A stretch of DNA of 64,000 bases. Origin: Clostridia bacterium (lineage in GTDB: Bacteria > Bacillota > Clostridia > Christensenellales > CAG-138). This document shows, in pieces, positions 40,059 through 48,510 of the stretch (the stretch's first letter is position 1; every line of letters starts with the position of its first letter). The position numbers and the translations under genes were made by a program. Location: NCBI GenBank assembly GCA_017545535.1, contig JAFWMS010000021.1:193399-257398 (forward strand). The letters are read 5' to 3'. Under the pieces are notes generated by a model that made no database searches, was not told the origin of the DNA, and saw only the letters and a program-made list of their open reading frames with translations.

Positions 40059-43000
40059 TCTGCTGCCTCCTCGAACTTTGCGGATACGATGCTGCTCACG
40101 CCCTTCTCCTCCATGGCCACGCCATAGAGAGTGTTGCATACCTCCATGCTCCCCTTACGGTGGGTGATGAGGATGAATTGGGTCTGCTTCCCGTAGTCCC
40201 GGACGAACTCCGCAAAGCGGCCCACGTTGGCCTCGTCCAGGCTGGTCTCAATCTCATCCAGGAAGCAGAAGGCCGGGCTCTTGACCCGCAGCATGGCAAA
40301 GAGCAGGGCGATGGCCGTCAGGGCCCGCTCGCCGCCGGACATGAGGCTCAACAGCTGCAGCTTCTTGCCCGGGGGCTGGGCGATGATGTCGATGTCACAG
40401 TTCAGCACGTCCTTGGGGTCGCTGAGCCGCAGCTCTGCCTGGCCGCCGCCGAACAGGGATATGAATACCTTCTTGAACTCCGACTGGACCCGGTCGAACT
40501 CCCCGGCAAAGACCTTCTCCATGGTCTTTGTCAGCTTTTCGATGAGGGTGTACAGATCCGCAGCCGCCCCCTCCAGATCCTTATACTGCCGATCCAAGCT
40601 TTCATACCGCTCCGAGACCTGGGCATATTCCTCTATGGCGTCCAGATTCACCGTGCCAAGGGATCGGATCTGCTCCCGCAGCTTCGACGCCCGCTGACTG
40701 CTGGCAGTAATGGGGATATCCTCCCTCAGCTGCAGCGCGTTCTCATAGGTAAGACCATAGTTCTGCCAGATGCGATCCTGCTGCTGCTCCAAGGCTGTCT
40801 GAAGCTTCCCCAGGCTCATCTCCACCTTGGTCCGGCTGTCCAACAGCTCCCGGGTGCTGCCCAGCAGCTCGTCCCGACGGGCACGGCGCAGGCGCAGCTC
40901 CTCCTTTTGGATGGCCCGCTGATCGTCCAGCTTCCGCTGCTCCTCTTGGGCAGCGATCAAGATCTCCTTCGCTTTCGCGATGGAAGAGAGCAGGGAGCCA
41001 TGGGTCCCTTCCTCCGTTTCGGCGTCCTGTTGCGCCTTTTCGGCCGCCTCCAAAAGGGCGGAACGTTTTTCCTCGCAGCGCTCGATCTCTTTCGTGAGCC
41101 GCTCCCGCTCCGCCTCCCGGGCGGAGGCTTCCTTCATCATGGCGGTATGGCGGAGGCGAAGCTCTGTCAAAGCTTCCGCCTGCTCGTCCCGCTGCTTACG
41201 CATGGCGTAGAGAGCTTTCGTCTCCTCCATGACCTCCTGACGGGACACGTTCCCATGCTCCTCCAGGTCGGTCTGCTCCGTGTTCAAGAGAGCCATCCGC
41301 TCCCGGATGGAGACCACGTTTTGAGCGTTGGAAGACAGTTCCTCCGCCAAGGCTTCCCCATCGTCCCGGACCGTATCCATGTCCCGATCGATGATGCTCA
41401 GCTTATCGTTATGTTTTTCCAGGTCGATCTCCTTGTCGTGAAGGTCCTGAACAAGGCTCTCTACCTGAAGGGCGGCCAGGGAGACCTGCTGCCGTTTCTC
41501 GTCATAGAGCTGGGCAGCATCTTTGCGCGCCTTCTCCAGCTCAGCGTACTGTTTTTTCAGCTCTGCGATCTCCCGCTCCCGACCCAGGATGCCAAAGTTC
41601 CGCTTCTGGGCACTGCCGCCGGTCATGGCGCCGCCGGGGGTGATAAGATCGCCCTTGAGAGTGACGATCTGGAAAGCGCCGCCGGAACGCTCCTTCAGGC
41701 TGACGCCTACGGACAGATCTTCCACCACCACCGTGCGGCCCAGCAGATACTCCACCGCCTTATCCATGCCCTCATCCCAACGGATCAGATCGGAAGCGAG
41801 GCCAATGACGCCCTTTTCCTGCAAAAAGTGCCGATCCTTCTCCCGCACGCCGTTCTCCGACAACAGGTCGAGGGGCAGGATGGTGCAGCGGCCGAATTCC
41901 TTTCGCCGCAACGTCTCTATGATATACTTGGCGTCCCGGCCGGTGCGGCTCACCAAATTTTGCTGGGCCCCGCCCATGGCGGTGCCGATGGCTATCTCAA
42001 ACTTTTCCGGCACATGGATGAGTTCCGCCACCACGCCAAGGATACGGCTGCGCAGCTCCACGTCCCGTTCAGCCAGATCCATGATCAGGCGAACGCTGTT
42101 TTGATAGCCCTCCCGTTTGCGGGCCATCTCCTCCAGCACGTGCAGCCGCGAAGAGGCGGCGCCGCTTTCCTGTTCCTGATGCCGGACCCTATCCGCCTGC
42201 TCCTCCTGCTCGGCAAGGCGCTTGCTCTGATTGTCTCGAGCCAGTTGGAGTTCTTCCCTGCTTTTTTCTCGAACGCTCTGCAGCCGCTGCTGCTCCGCTT
42301 CAGCCTGAGACCGCTCCTGCTGCAGCTCGTCCAGCGCCTGTGCGTTCTTTTCTATCTCCCCTCGGATCGCCTCCGCCCGCTCCAAAAGAGACTGCTCCAG
42401 AGCGGACAGACGGGAAAGGCTGCTCTTCTTGTCTGAAAGACGGTTGAGCTCCTCCATGATCCGATTCTTTTTTTCTTCAAGGGCAGCTTCCGCCGCCTCG
42501 CAGGCCATATTGAGAGCGGAAAGGGCTTCGTTCTTTTCTTCGATCTCGCTGGCCAGCTTTCCCTGCTCCTCGTCGGAAAGGGATGCCATGCTATTCAGGA
42601 TGAGGCGGCGTTCAGCGATCTCCTTGGCTTGGGCTTCCGCCTCACCGAGCAGCCGCTCCCGCTCCTTAGCCAGATTCTCCTGCCGGGCCAACAGCAACTT
42701 TTCCTCGCCCTGGAGACCTTCCACGTTGGACAGCAGCTCCAAGGTCCTCCGCTGCTCCTCGTCCAGCTTTTCATCCAGGACGCGGATCTTATCCTCCAGC
42801 TCCCGACTTGCTTCCTGCAGCACACCATCCTCGGATTCGACACCAGAAAGCTGCTCCTGTATCTGCTGCAAAGAGGCCTGCTGTTCGGCGATCTTCTGCC
42901 GGCTCTTCTCCGTTTCATGGAGAAAGAGGTTCACCTCAAGCCGCTGCAGTTCCTCCTTGGCCCCCTGATAGACGATGGCCTTCTCCTGCTGCTCCTTCAA

Positions 43001-43612
43001 GGGACCGATCCGGCTCTCCAGTTCATGGAGGATGTCCGCGATCCGCTCCATATTCTTTTGGGTGTTTTCCAGCTTCTTCTCCGCCTCGGATCGGCGCACG
43101 CGATATCGCATGACGCCCGCCGCCTCCTCCAGTGCGGAACGGCGATCCGCGGACTTGTTGGACAGGATCTCGTCCACCTTGCCCTGGGAGATGATGGAAT
43201 AGCCATCACGGCCGATGCCCGTGTCCCGGAACAGCTCCAAAACATCCTTCAACCGGCAGTTCTTGCCGTTGATGGCGTACTCGCTCTCACCATTCCGGTA
43301 GACTCGGCGGGTGACCGACACCTCGTCATACTCCAGTGGCAAGGATCCATCGGCGTTGTCGAAGGTCAGCGACACCTCCGCCATGCCCAAAGGGCGGCGC
43401 TTTTGGGTGCCGTTGAAGATCACGTCCTCCATCTTGGCGCCGCGCAGCGCCCGGGCGCTTTGCTCGCCCAGGACCCAGCGCACCGCGTCGGAGATGTTGC
43501 TCTTTCCGCTGCCGTTGGGCCCGATGACGGCTGTGATGCCCGTTCCGAATTGAAGTTCCGTTTTTTTCGCAAAGGATTTGAATCCCTGCATTTCCAGCTT
43601 TGTTAGTCGCAT
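40055..43612 (-). CDS. smc: Chromosome segregation protein SMC
   Basis: A 1185-residue SMC ATPase, the condensin core. The N-terminal Walker A is VIGPNGSGKSNISDAVRWVLGEQ near residue 32. Long coiled coils run from about 170 to 500 and 670 to 1010, with a hinge between them (VRLIMDLAERDVELRSRILGVV onward). The C-terminal signature LMSGGERALTAIALLFAML and Walker B FCFLDEIETSLDEANV close the ATPase. ATG 43612 overlaps the rnc end by 10 bp. It lies between rnc and ftsY as in B. subtilis. Confidence 0.96.
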   Translation of the reverse strand: MRLTKLEMQGFKSFAKKTELQFGTGITAVIGPNGSGKSNISDAVRWVLGEQSARALRGAKMEDVIFNGTQKRRPLGMAEVSLTFDNADGSLPLEYDEVSVTRRVYRNGESEYAINGKNCRLKDVLELFRDTGIGRDGYSIISQGKVDEILSNKSADRRSALEEAAGVMRYRVRRSEAEKKLENTQKNMERIADILHELESRIGPLKEQQEKAIVYQGAKEELQRLEVNLFLHETEKSRQKIAEQQASLQQIQEQLSGVESEDGVLQEASRELEDKIRVLDEKLDEEQRRTLELLSNVEGLQGEEKLLLARQENLAKERERLLGEAEAQAKEIAERRLILNSMASLSDEEQGKLASEIEEKNEALSALNMACEAAEAALEEKKNRIMEELNRLSDKKSSLSRLSALEQSLLERAEAIRGEIEKNAQALDELQQERSQAEAEQQRLQSVREKSREELQLARDNQSKRLAEQEEQADRVRHQEQESGAASSRLHVLEEMARKREGYQNSVRLIMDLAERDVELRSRILGVVAELIHVPEKFEIAIGTAMGGAQQNLVSRTGRDAKYIIETLRRKEFGRCTILPLDLLSENGVREKDRHFLQEKGVIGLASDLIRWDEGMDKAVEYLLGRTVVVEDLSVGVSLKERSGGAFQIVTLKGDLITPGGAMTGGSAQKRNFGILGREREIAELKKQYAELEKARKDAAQLYDEKRQQVSLAALQVESLVQDLHDKEIDLEKHNDKLSIIDRDMDTVRDDGEALAEELSSNAQNVVSIRERMALLNTEQTDLEEHGNVSRQEVMEETKALYAMRKQRDEQAEALTELRLRHTAMMKEASAREAERERLTKEIERCEEKRSALLEAAEKAQQDAETEEGTHGSLLSSIAKAKEILIAAQEEQRKLDDQRAIQKEELRLRRARRDELLGSTRELLDSRTKVEMSLGKLQTALEQQQDRIWQNYGLTYENALQLREDIPITASSQRASKLREQIRSLGTVNLDAIEEYAQVSERYESLDRQYKDLEGAAADLYTLIEKLTKTMEKVFAGEFDRVQSEFKKVFISLFGGGQAELRLSDPKDVLNCDIDIIAQPPGKKLQLLSLMSGGERALTAIALLFAMLRVKSPAFCFLDEIETSLDEANVGRFAEFVRDYGKQTQFILITHRKGSMEVCNTLYGVAMEEKGVSSIVSAKFEEAAE

Positions 43613-44298
43613 GCTTTCGTATATCTTTCCATGGCCATCTGGGCAGCTGCCTGTCCCGCAGTCTGCTTGGACGGGCCGGAGCCCATGCCCCACTCTGTAT
43701 CGTCCACCAGCACCCGCATGGTGAACTCCTTCTTGTGATCCGGTCCGGATTCGCTTACCAGCTCATACCGAATGGTCCGCCCCTTGTGGTCCGCGTGGAC
43801 CAGCTCCTGAAAGGCGGTCTTGCTGTCCTTGGAGGAGGACCTTTTTTCCTGCCCCTCGGCACAGAGCACATAGTCCTGGACCAGCTTTTGGGCCTCAGCA
43901 AGGCCCCCGTCCAGGTAGATCGCGGCCAGCACCGCCTCGAAGGCGTCGGAGAGGATGGAATCCTTCTTTCGGCCGCCGCACTGCTCCTCACCCCGGCTGA
44001 GCAGCAGAAACTCGCCCAATCCCAGCCGACGGGCTGCCGCCGCCAAAGCCTCTTCACACACCAAGGAGGACCGAAGCCGGGTCAAGGCGCCTTCCCGCAT
44101 CTCAGGATGGGTGTCGTACAGATGCCGGGAGACCAGATGCTCCAGCACCGCGTCCCCCAGGTATTCCAGCCGCTCGTTGTCCTCACCCATGCGATGCTGC
44201 TCCACCGCCAAAGAGGAATGGGTCAGCGCCCGGCGCAATAAACCATCCTCCCGGAATCGGTAGCCCAGCTTGTCCATGCATTCGTTTAGATCGCTCAT
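43603..44298 (-). CDS. rnc: Ribonuclease III
   Basis: A 231-residue RNase III. The catalytic signature is NERLEYLGDAVLE near residue 41, with further metal ligands in DAFEAVLAAIYLDGG near 117. The double-stranded RNA binding domain begins at SKTAFQELVHADHKG and ends SKQTAGQAAAQMAMERY. Start behind AGGAGCG. It lies between acpP and smc, the usual Gram-positive order. Confidence 0.96.
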   Translation of the reverse strand: MSDLNECMDKLGYRFREDGLLRRALTHSSLAVEQHRMGEDNERLEYLGDAVLEHLVSRHLYDTHPEMREGALTRLRSSLVCEEALAAAARRLGLGEFLLLSRGEEQCGGRKKDSILSDAFEAVLAAIYLDGGLAEAQKLVQDYVLCAEGQEKRSSSKDSKTAFQELVHADHKGRTIRYELVSESGPDHKKEFTMRVLVDDTEWGMGSGPSKQTAGQAAAQMAMERYTKACD

Positions 44299-44312
44299 GT
44301 GGTGCGCTCCTA

Positions 44313-44342
44313 TAAAAAGGCCCGCATCCTGCTGGAGCGGGC
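44313..44342 (-). terminator. Terminator-like hairpin between acpP and rnc
   Basis: On the minus strand GCCCGC / GCGGGC with an 11-nt loop, then CTTTTTAT, immediately before the rnc ribosome site. It may reduce read-through from the abundant acpP transcript into rnc-smc-ftsY. Confidence 0.7.
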
Positions 44343-44378
44343 AGACCCATTCACCTTCTGAAAGGGCGCTGTGGATTG

Positions 44379-44600
44379 TTATTTGGCGAGATAGCCCACA
44401 ATATCGCCCACGGTCTTGATATTGGGGAGCACCTCATCGGGGATCTCCGCATCGAACTCCTGTTCCATGTCCATGACGAGCTCCACGATATCCAGAGAAT
44501 CAGCATGCAGATCGTCGATCAGGCTGCTCGCGGGGGTGATGGTCTCCGGGTCGATATCCAGCTGCTTGGCGATGATCGCACGTACCTTCTCAAACTCCAT
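44379..44600 (-). CDS. acpP: Acyl carrier protein
   Basis: A 73-residue acyl carrier protein. The phosphopantetheine site is Ser in [16 protein letters not shown] near residue 35. Acidic helices and length are typical. The start at 44600 has AGGAGG 7 nt upstream. It follows plsX with an 86-bp gap and has a terminator-like hairpin after it, as expected for a message needed in excess over rnc. Confidence 0.96.
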   Translation of the reverse strand: MEFEKVRAIIAKQLDIDPETITPASSLIDDLHADSLDIVELVMDMEQEFDAEIPDEVLPNIKTVGDIVGYLAK

Positions 44601-44686
44601 ATTTGAATCCTCCTGTAGAATCACTTTTTAACCAAAAAATTCCTTGATAATTGTAAAACACGGGTCGCGATATGTCAACCAAATTT

Positions 44687-45706
44687 TTAGCCTTCCACTT
44701 GAATTTCCGAAGCTTGTACCGCTGCGGCGATCTTTTTTGTCACGCCGCCCTTCACCAGCTTTTGCGCCTGACGAATGGCGTTGAAGAAGGCCTTGGCGTT
44801 GGAGCTGCCGTGAGCCTTGATGACGCCGCCGTTGACCCCCAACAGCGGCGCGCCGCCCACTTCGGTATAATCCATCTTTTTCTTCAGGGAAGCGAAAGCA
44901 GGCTTGGCGATGGCGCCGCCGATGGTGCCCCGCAAGGAACCCATGAGCTCCGTCTTCAGCATGGACGTGATGGCCTTAGCCACGCCCTCGGTGCTCTTGA
45001 GCAGCACGTTCCCCGCAAAGCCGTCGGTGACCACCGCGTCGAAATCACCGCTCATCAGCTCCCTAGCCTCACAGTTGCCGCCGAAGCGGATGCCTTCCAG
45101 CTTTTGCAGCAGCGGATAGGTCTCCTTGGTGAGCTCGTTCCCCTTCTCCGCTTCCTCTCCGTTGTTCAGAAGCCCGATAACAGGTGCTTCGACCCCTTCC
45201 ACCAGCTCCATATAGGCGCTGCCCATCTGGGCAAACTGGACGAGATACAGGGGCTTGCAGTCCACGTTGGCGCCTGCGTCGATGATCATGGTGTGTCCGC
45301 CCTGCAGATTCGGGATGAGGGGCGCCAGGGCCGGGCGCTGGACGCCCTTGATGCGGCGGATGATGAGGGTCCCGCAGGAAAGCACGGCCCCGGTGCTGCC
45401 GGCGCTGATGAAGCAATCCGCCTCTCCGTCGGCCACGGCTTTGGCGGCCAGGACCACGGAGGAGTTCTTCTTTCGACGAACGGCGGCTGCGGGGGCTTCC
45501 TCGCAGGTAATCACCTCGGTAGCAGGCTTGATCAGCAGCCGTCCTTCCGGGTATTCCTTACCCTGGAGACAGGTGCGGATCTGCACTTCGTCTCCAAAGA
45601 GCCAAATGACCATATCCTGTTCCAGTTCCTGTAGGGCCTGCAAGGCGCCGTCAACCACCGCCTGGGGCGCGTGATCGCCGCCCATAGCATCCAACGCTAA
45701 AATCAT
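44687..45706 (-). CDS. plsX: Phosphate acyltransferase PlsX
   Basis: A 339-residue PlsX, which makes acyl-phosphate from acyl-ACP for phospholipid synthesis. The start LALDAMGGDHAP is diagnostic; further blocks are FISAGSTGAVLSCGT near 100, DAGANVDCKP near 145, TDGFAGNVLLKSTEG near 222 and GGAPLLGVNGGVIKAHG near 290. Start 45706 follows AAGGAG. It heads plsX-acpP-rnc-smc-ftsY-nudix. Confidence 0.95.
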   Translation of the reverse strand: MILALDAMGGDHAPQAVVDGALQALQELEQDMVIWLFGDEVQIRTCLQGKEYPEGRLLIKPATEVITCEEAPAAAVRRKKNSSVVLAAKAVADGEADCFISAGSTGAVLSCGTLIIRRIKGVQRPALAPLIPNLQGGHTMIIDAGANVDCKPLYLVQFAQMGSAYMELVEGVEAPVIGLLNNGEEAEKGNELTKETYPLLQKLEGIRFGGNCEARELMSGDFDAVVTDGFAGNVLLKSTEGVAKAITSMLKTELMGSLRGTIGGAIAKPAFASLKKKMDYTEVGGAPLLGVNGGVIKAHGSSNAKAFFNAIRQAQKLVKGGVTKKIAAAVQASEIQVEG

Positions 45707-45733
45707 AGTATGCTCCTTCTGCGTTTTGAAGGT

Positions 45734-45762
45734 AGTATACATGCTTTTGGGCGAGATTTCAA
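45734..45762 (-). promoter_or_regulatory. Promoter of the plsX operon
   Basis: On the minus strand TTGAAA (45757-45762), 17 bp, TATACT (45734-45739). No FapR-like site recognised. Confidence 0.85.
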
Positions 45763-45792
45763 CCTTCGCAAAAGGATCGCCGCAAACTTGTT

Positions 45793-46200
45793 TTACTTTT
45801 TCCGGCCGTATTCCCACAGGAGATTCCTGACCATAGCCCCCGCCATGCCCGTGGCCACGCTGATGACCAGATCCCCCAGCATCGCCCAGGAAAGATGACA
45901 CTCTCCCAGGAACGCGCACAACAGCAGCACCATGACAACGTCATATACGAAGCCGGCTATGGCTCCGGAAAGGGCCGAACGCTCCGTTGGCCCCTTCAAG
46001 GCAAAGAATCCGGCAACGAAGGGACAGGCAACCTTGAGTATGCCGTTTACCGGTCCGACGGCCTCCTCCCCTGCCCGATTCCCATAGAGGAGCAGGGCCA
46101 AAAAGCCCATGCCCAACACCGCAACCCCGCAGCCGATCAACGCGCCGACGAACTGTCTGCGCGTAAACATCTTTTTTGTACGCCTTGTCCGCTTTCTCAT
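45793..46200 (-). CDS. TIGR04086-type membrane protein
   Basis: A 135-residue protein with a basic N-terminus (MRKRTRRTKKMFTRRQ) and four predicted membrane helices. Size, helix pattern and position directly after yajC match the TIGR04086/YrzE family of clostridia, whose function is unknown. Start 46200 behind GGGAGG. A terminator separates it from yajC, although read-through or a separate promoter is likely. Confidence 0.72.
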   Translation of the reverse strand: MRKRTRRTKKMFTRRQFVGALIGCGVAVLGMGFLALLLYGNRAGEEAVGPVNGILKVACPFVAGFFALKGPTERSALSGAIAGFVYDVVMVLLLCAFLGECHLSWAMLGDLVISVATGMAGAMVRNLLWEYGRKK

Positions 46201-46249
46201 GGTTTGCCTCCCGTTGATGATACAGCAATATATGCCCCCCCTCGGCGGA

Positions 46250-46277
46250 AAATGAAAAAGCCGGCCAAAGGCCGGCT
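46250..46277 (-). terminator. Terminator after yajC
   Basis: On the minus strand AGCCGGCC / GGCCGGCT with a 3-nt loop, then TTTTTCATTTT. Confidence 0.9.
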
Positions 46278-46293
46278 TTGCGGACAAAACGGT

Positions 46294-46644
46294 TTACTCC
46301 ACCACGGACTCGTTCATGGTGTTCTCCGCACCCTTCTCCTCGATCTGGGAGATAGCGCCCCGGGCAAAGACCAGATGGATCTTGTCGGGACCGACCTGCA
46401 TGACCACATAGTCGTCCTTTACGGAGGTGATGGTGCCATAGATGCCGCCGATGGTGCGGACCCGATCGCCGGGACGCAGGGAGGCCAGCATCTCCTTCAC
46501 TTTTTTATCCCGCTTGCGCTGAGGAATGATCATGACGGCCATGAGGACCACCATGATAAGGATCAAAGGAAGCGTAGACATGAGGGACGAAGCGGTTCCC
46601 TCGGCAACAGCGGCCACGACGGGGCCCATGAAAAGATTCAGCAT
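46294..46644 (-). CDS. yajC: Preprotein translocase subunit YajC
   Basis: A 116-residue YajC: one membrane helix (about 22-41, PLILIMVVLMAVMIIPQRKRDKK) with the P-Q-R-K/R-x-x-K-x-x-K-E signature, then the soluble domain LRPGDRVRTIGGIYGTITSVKDDYVVMQVG. It associates with SecDF. The N-terminus before the helix is longer than usual. secDF is not adjacent in the window. Start 46644 follows AAAGGAA. Confidence 0.93.
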   Translation of the reverse strand: MLNLFMGPVVAAVAEGTASSLMSTLPLILIMVVLMAVMIIPQRKRDKKVKEMLASLRPGDRVRTIGGIYGTITSVKDDYVVMQVGPDKIHLVFARGAISQIEEKGAENTMNESVVE

Positions 46645-46704
46645 GAACTTATAATTCCTTTCCGAATTTCTTTATTGATTTTACGACATATCCTCCTCTG
46701 CGTC

Positions 46705-46748
46705 AAGAGAGAAATAGCTCCTTCGCCTGATAGCAAAGGCGAAGGAGC
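46705..46748 (-). terminator. Terminator-like hairpin after the 50-residue gene
   Basis: A perfect 11-bp stem GCTCCTTCGCC / GGCGAAGGAGC with a 10-nt loop, followed on the minus strand by TATTTCTCTCTT, a broken T-run. Confidence 0.65.
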
Positions 46749-46754
46749 CCGTCC

Positions 46755-46907
46755 TCATTTGAGCAGTGAGCTGCGTTTGATCACGCGAGCGGCCCGCTTG
46801 CCGTCCCGCTTCATCCGCCGCCAAACGTCGGGATACATGGCGTTCATGGCCGTCACCGCCAGAGCCATCCCGCCGACCATGCCTAATCCGATCCCTGCTG
46901 TCTTCAT
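46755..46907 (-). CDS. 50-residue membrane-tethered basic peptide
   Basis: A short gene encoding 50 residues: a glycine-rich hydrophobic N-terminal helix (AGIGLGMVGGMALAVTAM), then MYPDVWRRMKRD and a Lys/Arg-rich tail. Helix-then-basic-tail peptides of this kind occur in clostridia without a known function. ATG at 46907 has AAGGAAAGGCGG about 12 nt upstream, and a terminator-like hairpin follows. Competing overlapping frames are longer but look like non-coding composition. Confidence 0.55.
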   Translation of the reverse strand: MKTAGIGLGMVGGMALAVTAMNAMYPDVWRRMKRDGKRAARVIKRSSLLK

Positions 46908-47009
46908 GTTTCATGCACCGCCTTTCCTTCACAGTGAGGGGCGTAAAAAACGCATCCCTCTCCAGATAGTATCCAAAGGCGGCGGCGGAAACATGCAGGC
47001 AGTTTTTGT

Positions 47010-48152
47010 CTATCGACGAAGGCGATGGATGACCTCCGGCAGGATCGAAAGAACTTTTTCGATTTCTGCGTTCGTGGTGTACCGGCTGAGGGACAGTCGA
47101 AGTGGCGCCCGCCGTCCGCCATTCAGCAGACCCATGGCCTTTAAAACATGGCTGGGCTCATTGGACCCAGCGGTGCAGGCGGAGCCGGCGGAAGCGGCGA
47201 TCCCCTGCATGTCCAAAAGGGCCAGCAGTTCGTCCGCTGAAACGTCGTCAAACAGAAAGCTGACGATGCCCGGGAGCCGCTCCAACCTGTGCCCTGTCAG
47301 CTGACAACCCGGAACAGTGGAAAGAATGCCGTCGATCAACTGAGTGGATAACGCTTCGATCCGGAGCCTCTCCTCCTCCATCCCCTCCGTCTGTTCCAGA
47401 AGGGCCTCCGCCATACCTACGGCGCCGGCCACGTTCTCCGTGCCTGCCCGGCGATGCTTCTCCTGCTCTCCGCCGGTAAGGAGGGGAAAGATAGCCATGC
47501 CCTTTTTTACATAGGCGGCGCCCATGCCGCGGGGCCCATGAAATTTATGGGCAGAGATGGTGAGCAGATCCGCATGAAGCGCGTGCATATCCACGGGGAT
47601 GTGTCCCGCCGCCTGGACGGCGTCTACATGGAATAGGATTCCCTGTTCCCGGCAAAGCGCGCCTATGCTGGAAATCGGCTGCAGTGTGCCCACCTCGTTG
47701 TTGGCCATCATGACGGAAATCAGGATCGTATCCGGGCGCATAGCCGCGAACACATCCACCACAGACACCCGGCCGTACCCATCTACGGGCAGGACGGTGA
47801 GCTCGATGCTCCCCTGCCGTTCCAGCCCATAGAGGGTGTTCAGCACCGAGGGATGCTCCACCGCCGAAGTGATCACATGCCTGCCCTTCGCATGATTGGC
47901 TGCGACGGCCCCGCGCAGCAGATAGTTGTTCCCCTCGCTGCCACCGGAGGTGAACACGATCTCCTCCGCTTCTGCCCCCAGGCAGCCGGCAATTTTGGTC
48001 CTGGCCTGTTCCAGCGCCTTCCGCGCCTCCCGGGCATAGCTATGGAGGGAGGATGGGTTCCCCTGCTCCCCCTCCATAAAAGGCAACATAGCCGCCAGCG
48101 CCCGGCGGGAAAGCCGGGTGGTGGCGGCGTTGTCAAAATACATGCGCTCCAT
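47010..48152 (-). CDS. Cysteine desulfurase (NifS/IscS family)
   Basis: A 380-residue PLP enzyme that takes sulfur from cysteine for Fe-S clusters or tRNA thiolation. It starts YFDNAATTRLS. PLP-contact motifs are VEHPSVLNT near residue 98 and VDAVQAAGHIP near 175; the Schiff-base lysine is in SAHKFHGPRG near 200, and the active-site Cys in GSACTAGSNEPSHVLKAMG near 322. It follows trxA by 10 bp. No ribosome site precedes 48152; ATG 48143, 3 nt after GGAG, is an alternative. A dedicated scaffold (iscU) or thiI is not adjacent. Confidence 0.92.
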   Translation of the reverse strand: MERMYFDNAATTRLSRRALAAMLPFMEGEQGNPSSLHSYAREARKALEQARTKIAGCLGAEAEEIVFTSGGSEGNNYLLRGAVAANHAKGRHVITSAVEHPSVLNTLYGLERQGSIELTVLPVDGYGRVSVVDVFAAMRPDTILISVMMANNEVGTLQPISSIGALCREQGILFHVDAVQAAGHIPVDMHALHADLLTISAHKFHGPRGMGAAYVKKGMAIFPLLTGGEQEKHRRAGTENVAGAVGMAEALLEQTEGMEEERLRIEALSTQLIDGILSTVPGCQLTGHRLERLPGIVSFLFDDVSADELLALLDMQGIAASAGSACTAGSNEPSHVLKAMGLLNGGRRAPLRLSLSRYTTNAEIEKVLSILPEVIHRLRR

Positions 48153-48162
48153 TTTTATGGGG

Positions 48163-48492
48163 TCACAGCGCCTTGTTCAGCATCTGCTCCAGGGCGGCCT
48201 TGGGACGAGCGCCGATGGCCTTGTCCACCAGTTCGCCCTTTTTGAAGATCATAAGCGTGGGGATGTTCATGATGCGGTACCGCTGGGCGAGCTCGCCCAT
48301 CTCATCCACATCCACCTTGGCCACGATGGCCTTGTCCGCGAACTGATTGGCGATCTCCTCCACGATAGGGGCGACCATACGACAGGGACCGCACCAAGTG
48401 GCCCAAAAGTCCACCAAAACGGGCTTGTCCCCGGCGATGAGCTTGTCGAAGGCTTCCTCAGAACCGATGTGGATCACATTCTCGTTTGCCAT
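48163..48492 (-). CDS. trxA: Thioredoxin
   Basis: A 109-residue thioredoxin with the active site FWATWCGPCRMVAPI near residue 29-42, the cis-proline in NIPTLMIFKKG near 77 and normal length. It lies between aspS and the cysteine desulfurase gene, so it may help recycle the persulfide enzyme (inference). Ribosome site AAGGAGAAG. Confidence 0.96.
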   Translation of the reverse strand: MANENVIHIGSEEAFDKLIAGDKPVLVDFWATWCGPCRMVAPIVEEIANQFADKAIVAKVDVDEMGELAQRYRIMNIPTLMIFKKGELVDKAIGARPKAALEQMLNKAL

Positions 48493-48510
48493 TATTCTTC
48501 TCCTTTTCGC

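Noticed and set aside
36863..42436. Long antisense frames over clpE and smc
   Set aside because: Both true genes have full Walker motifs and expected length; the antisense products show no family signature.
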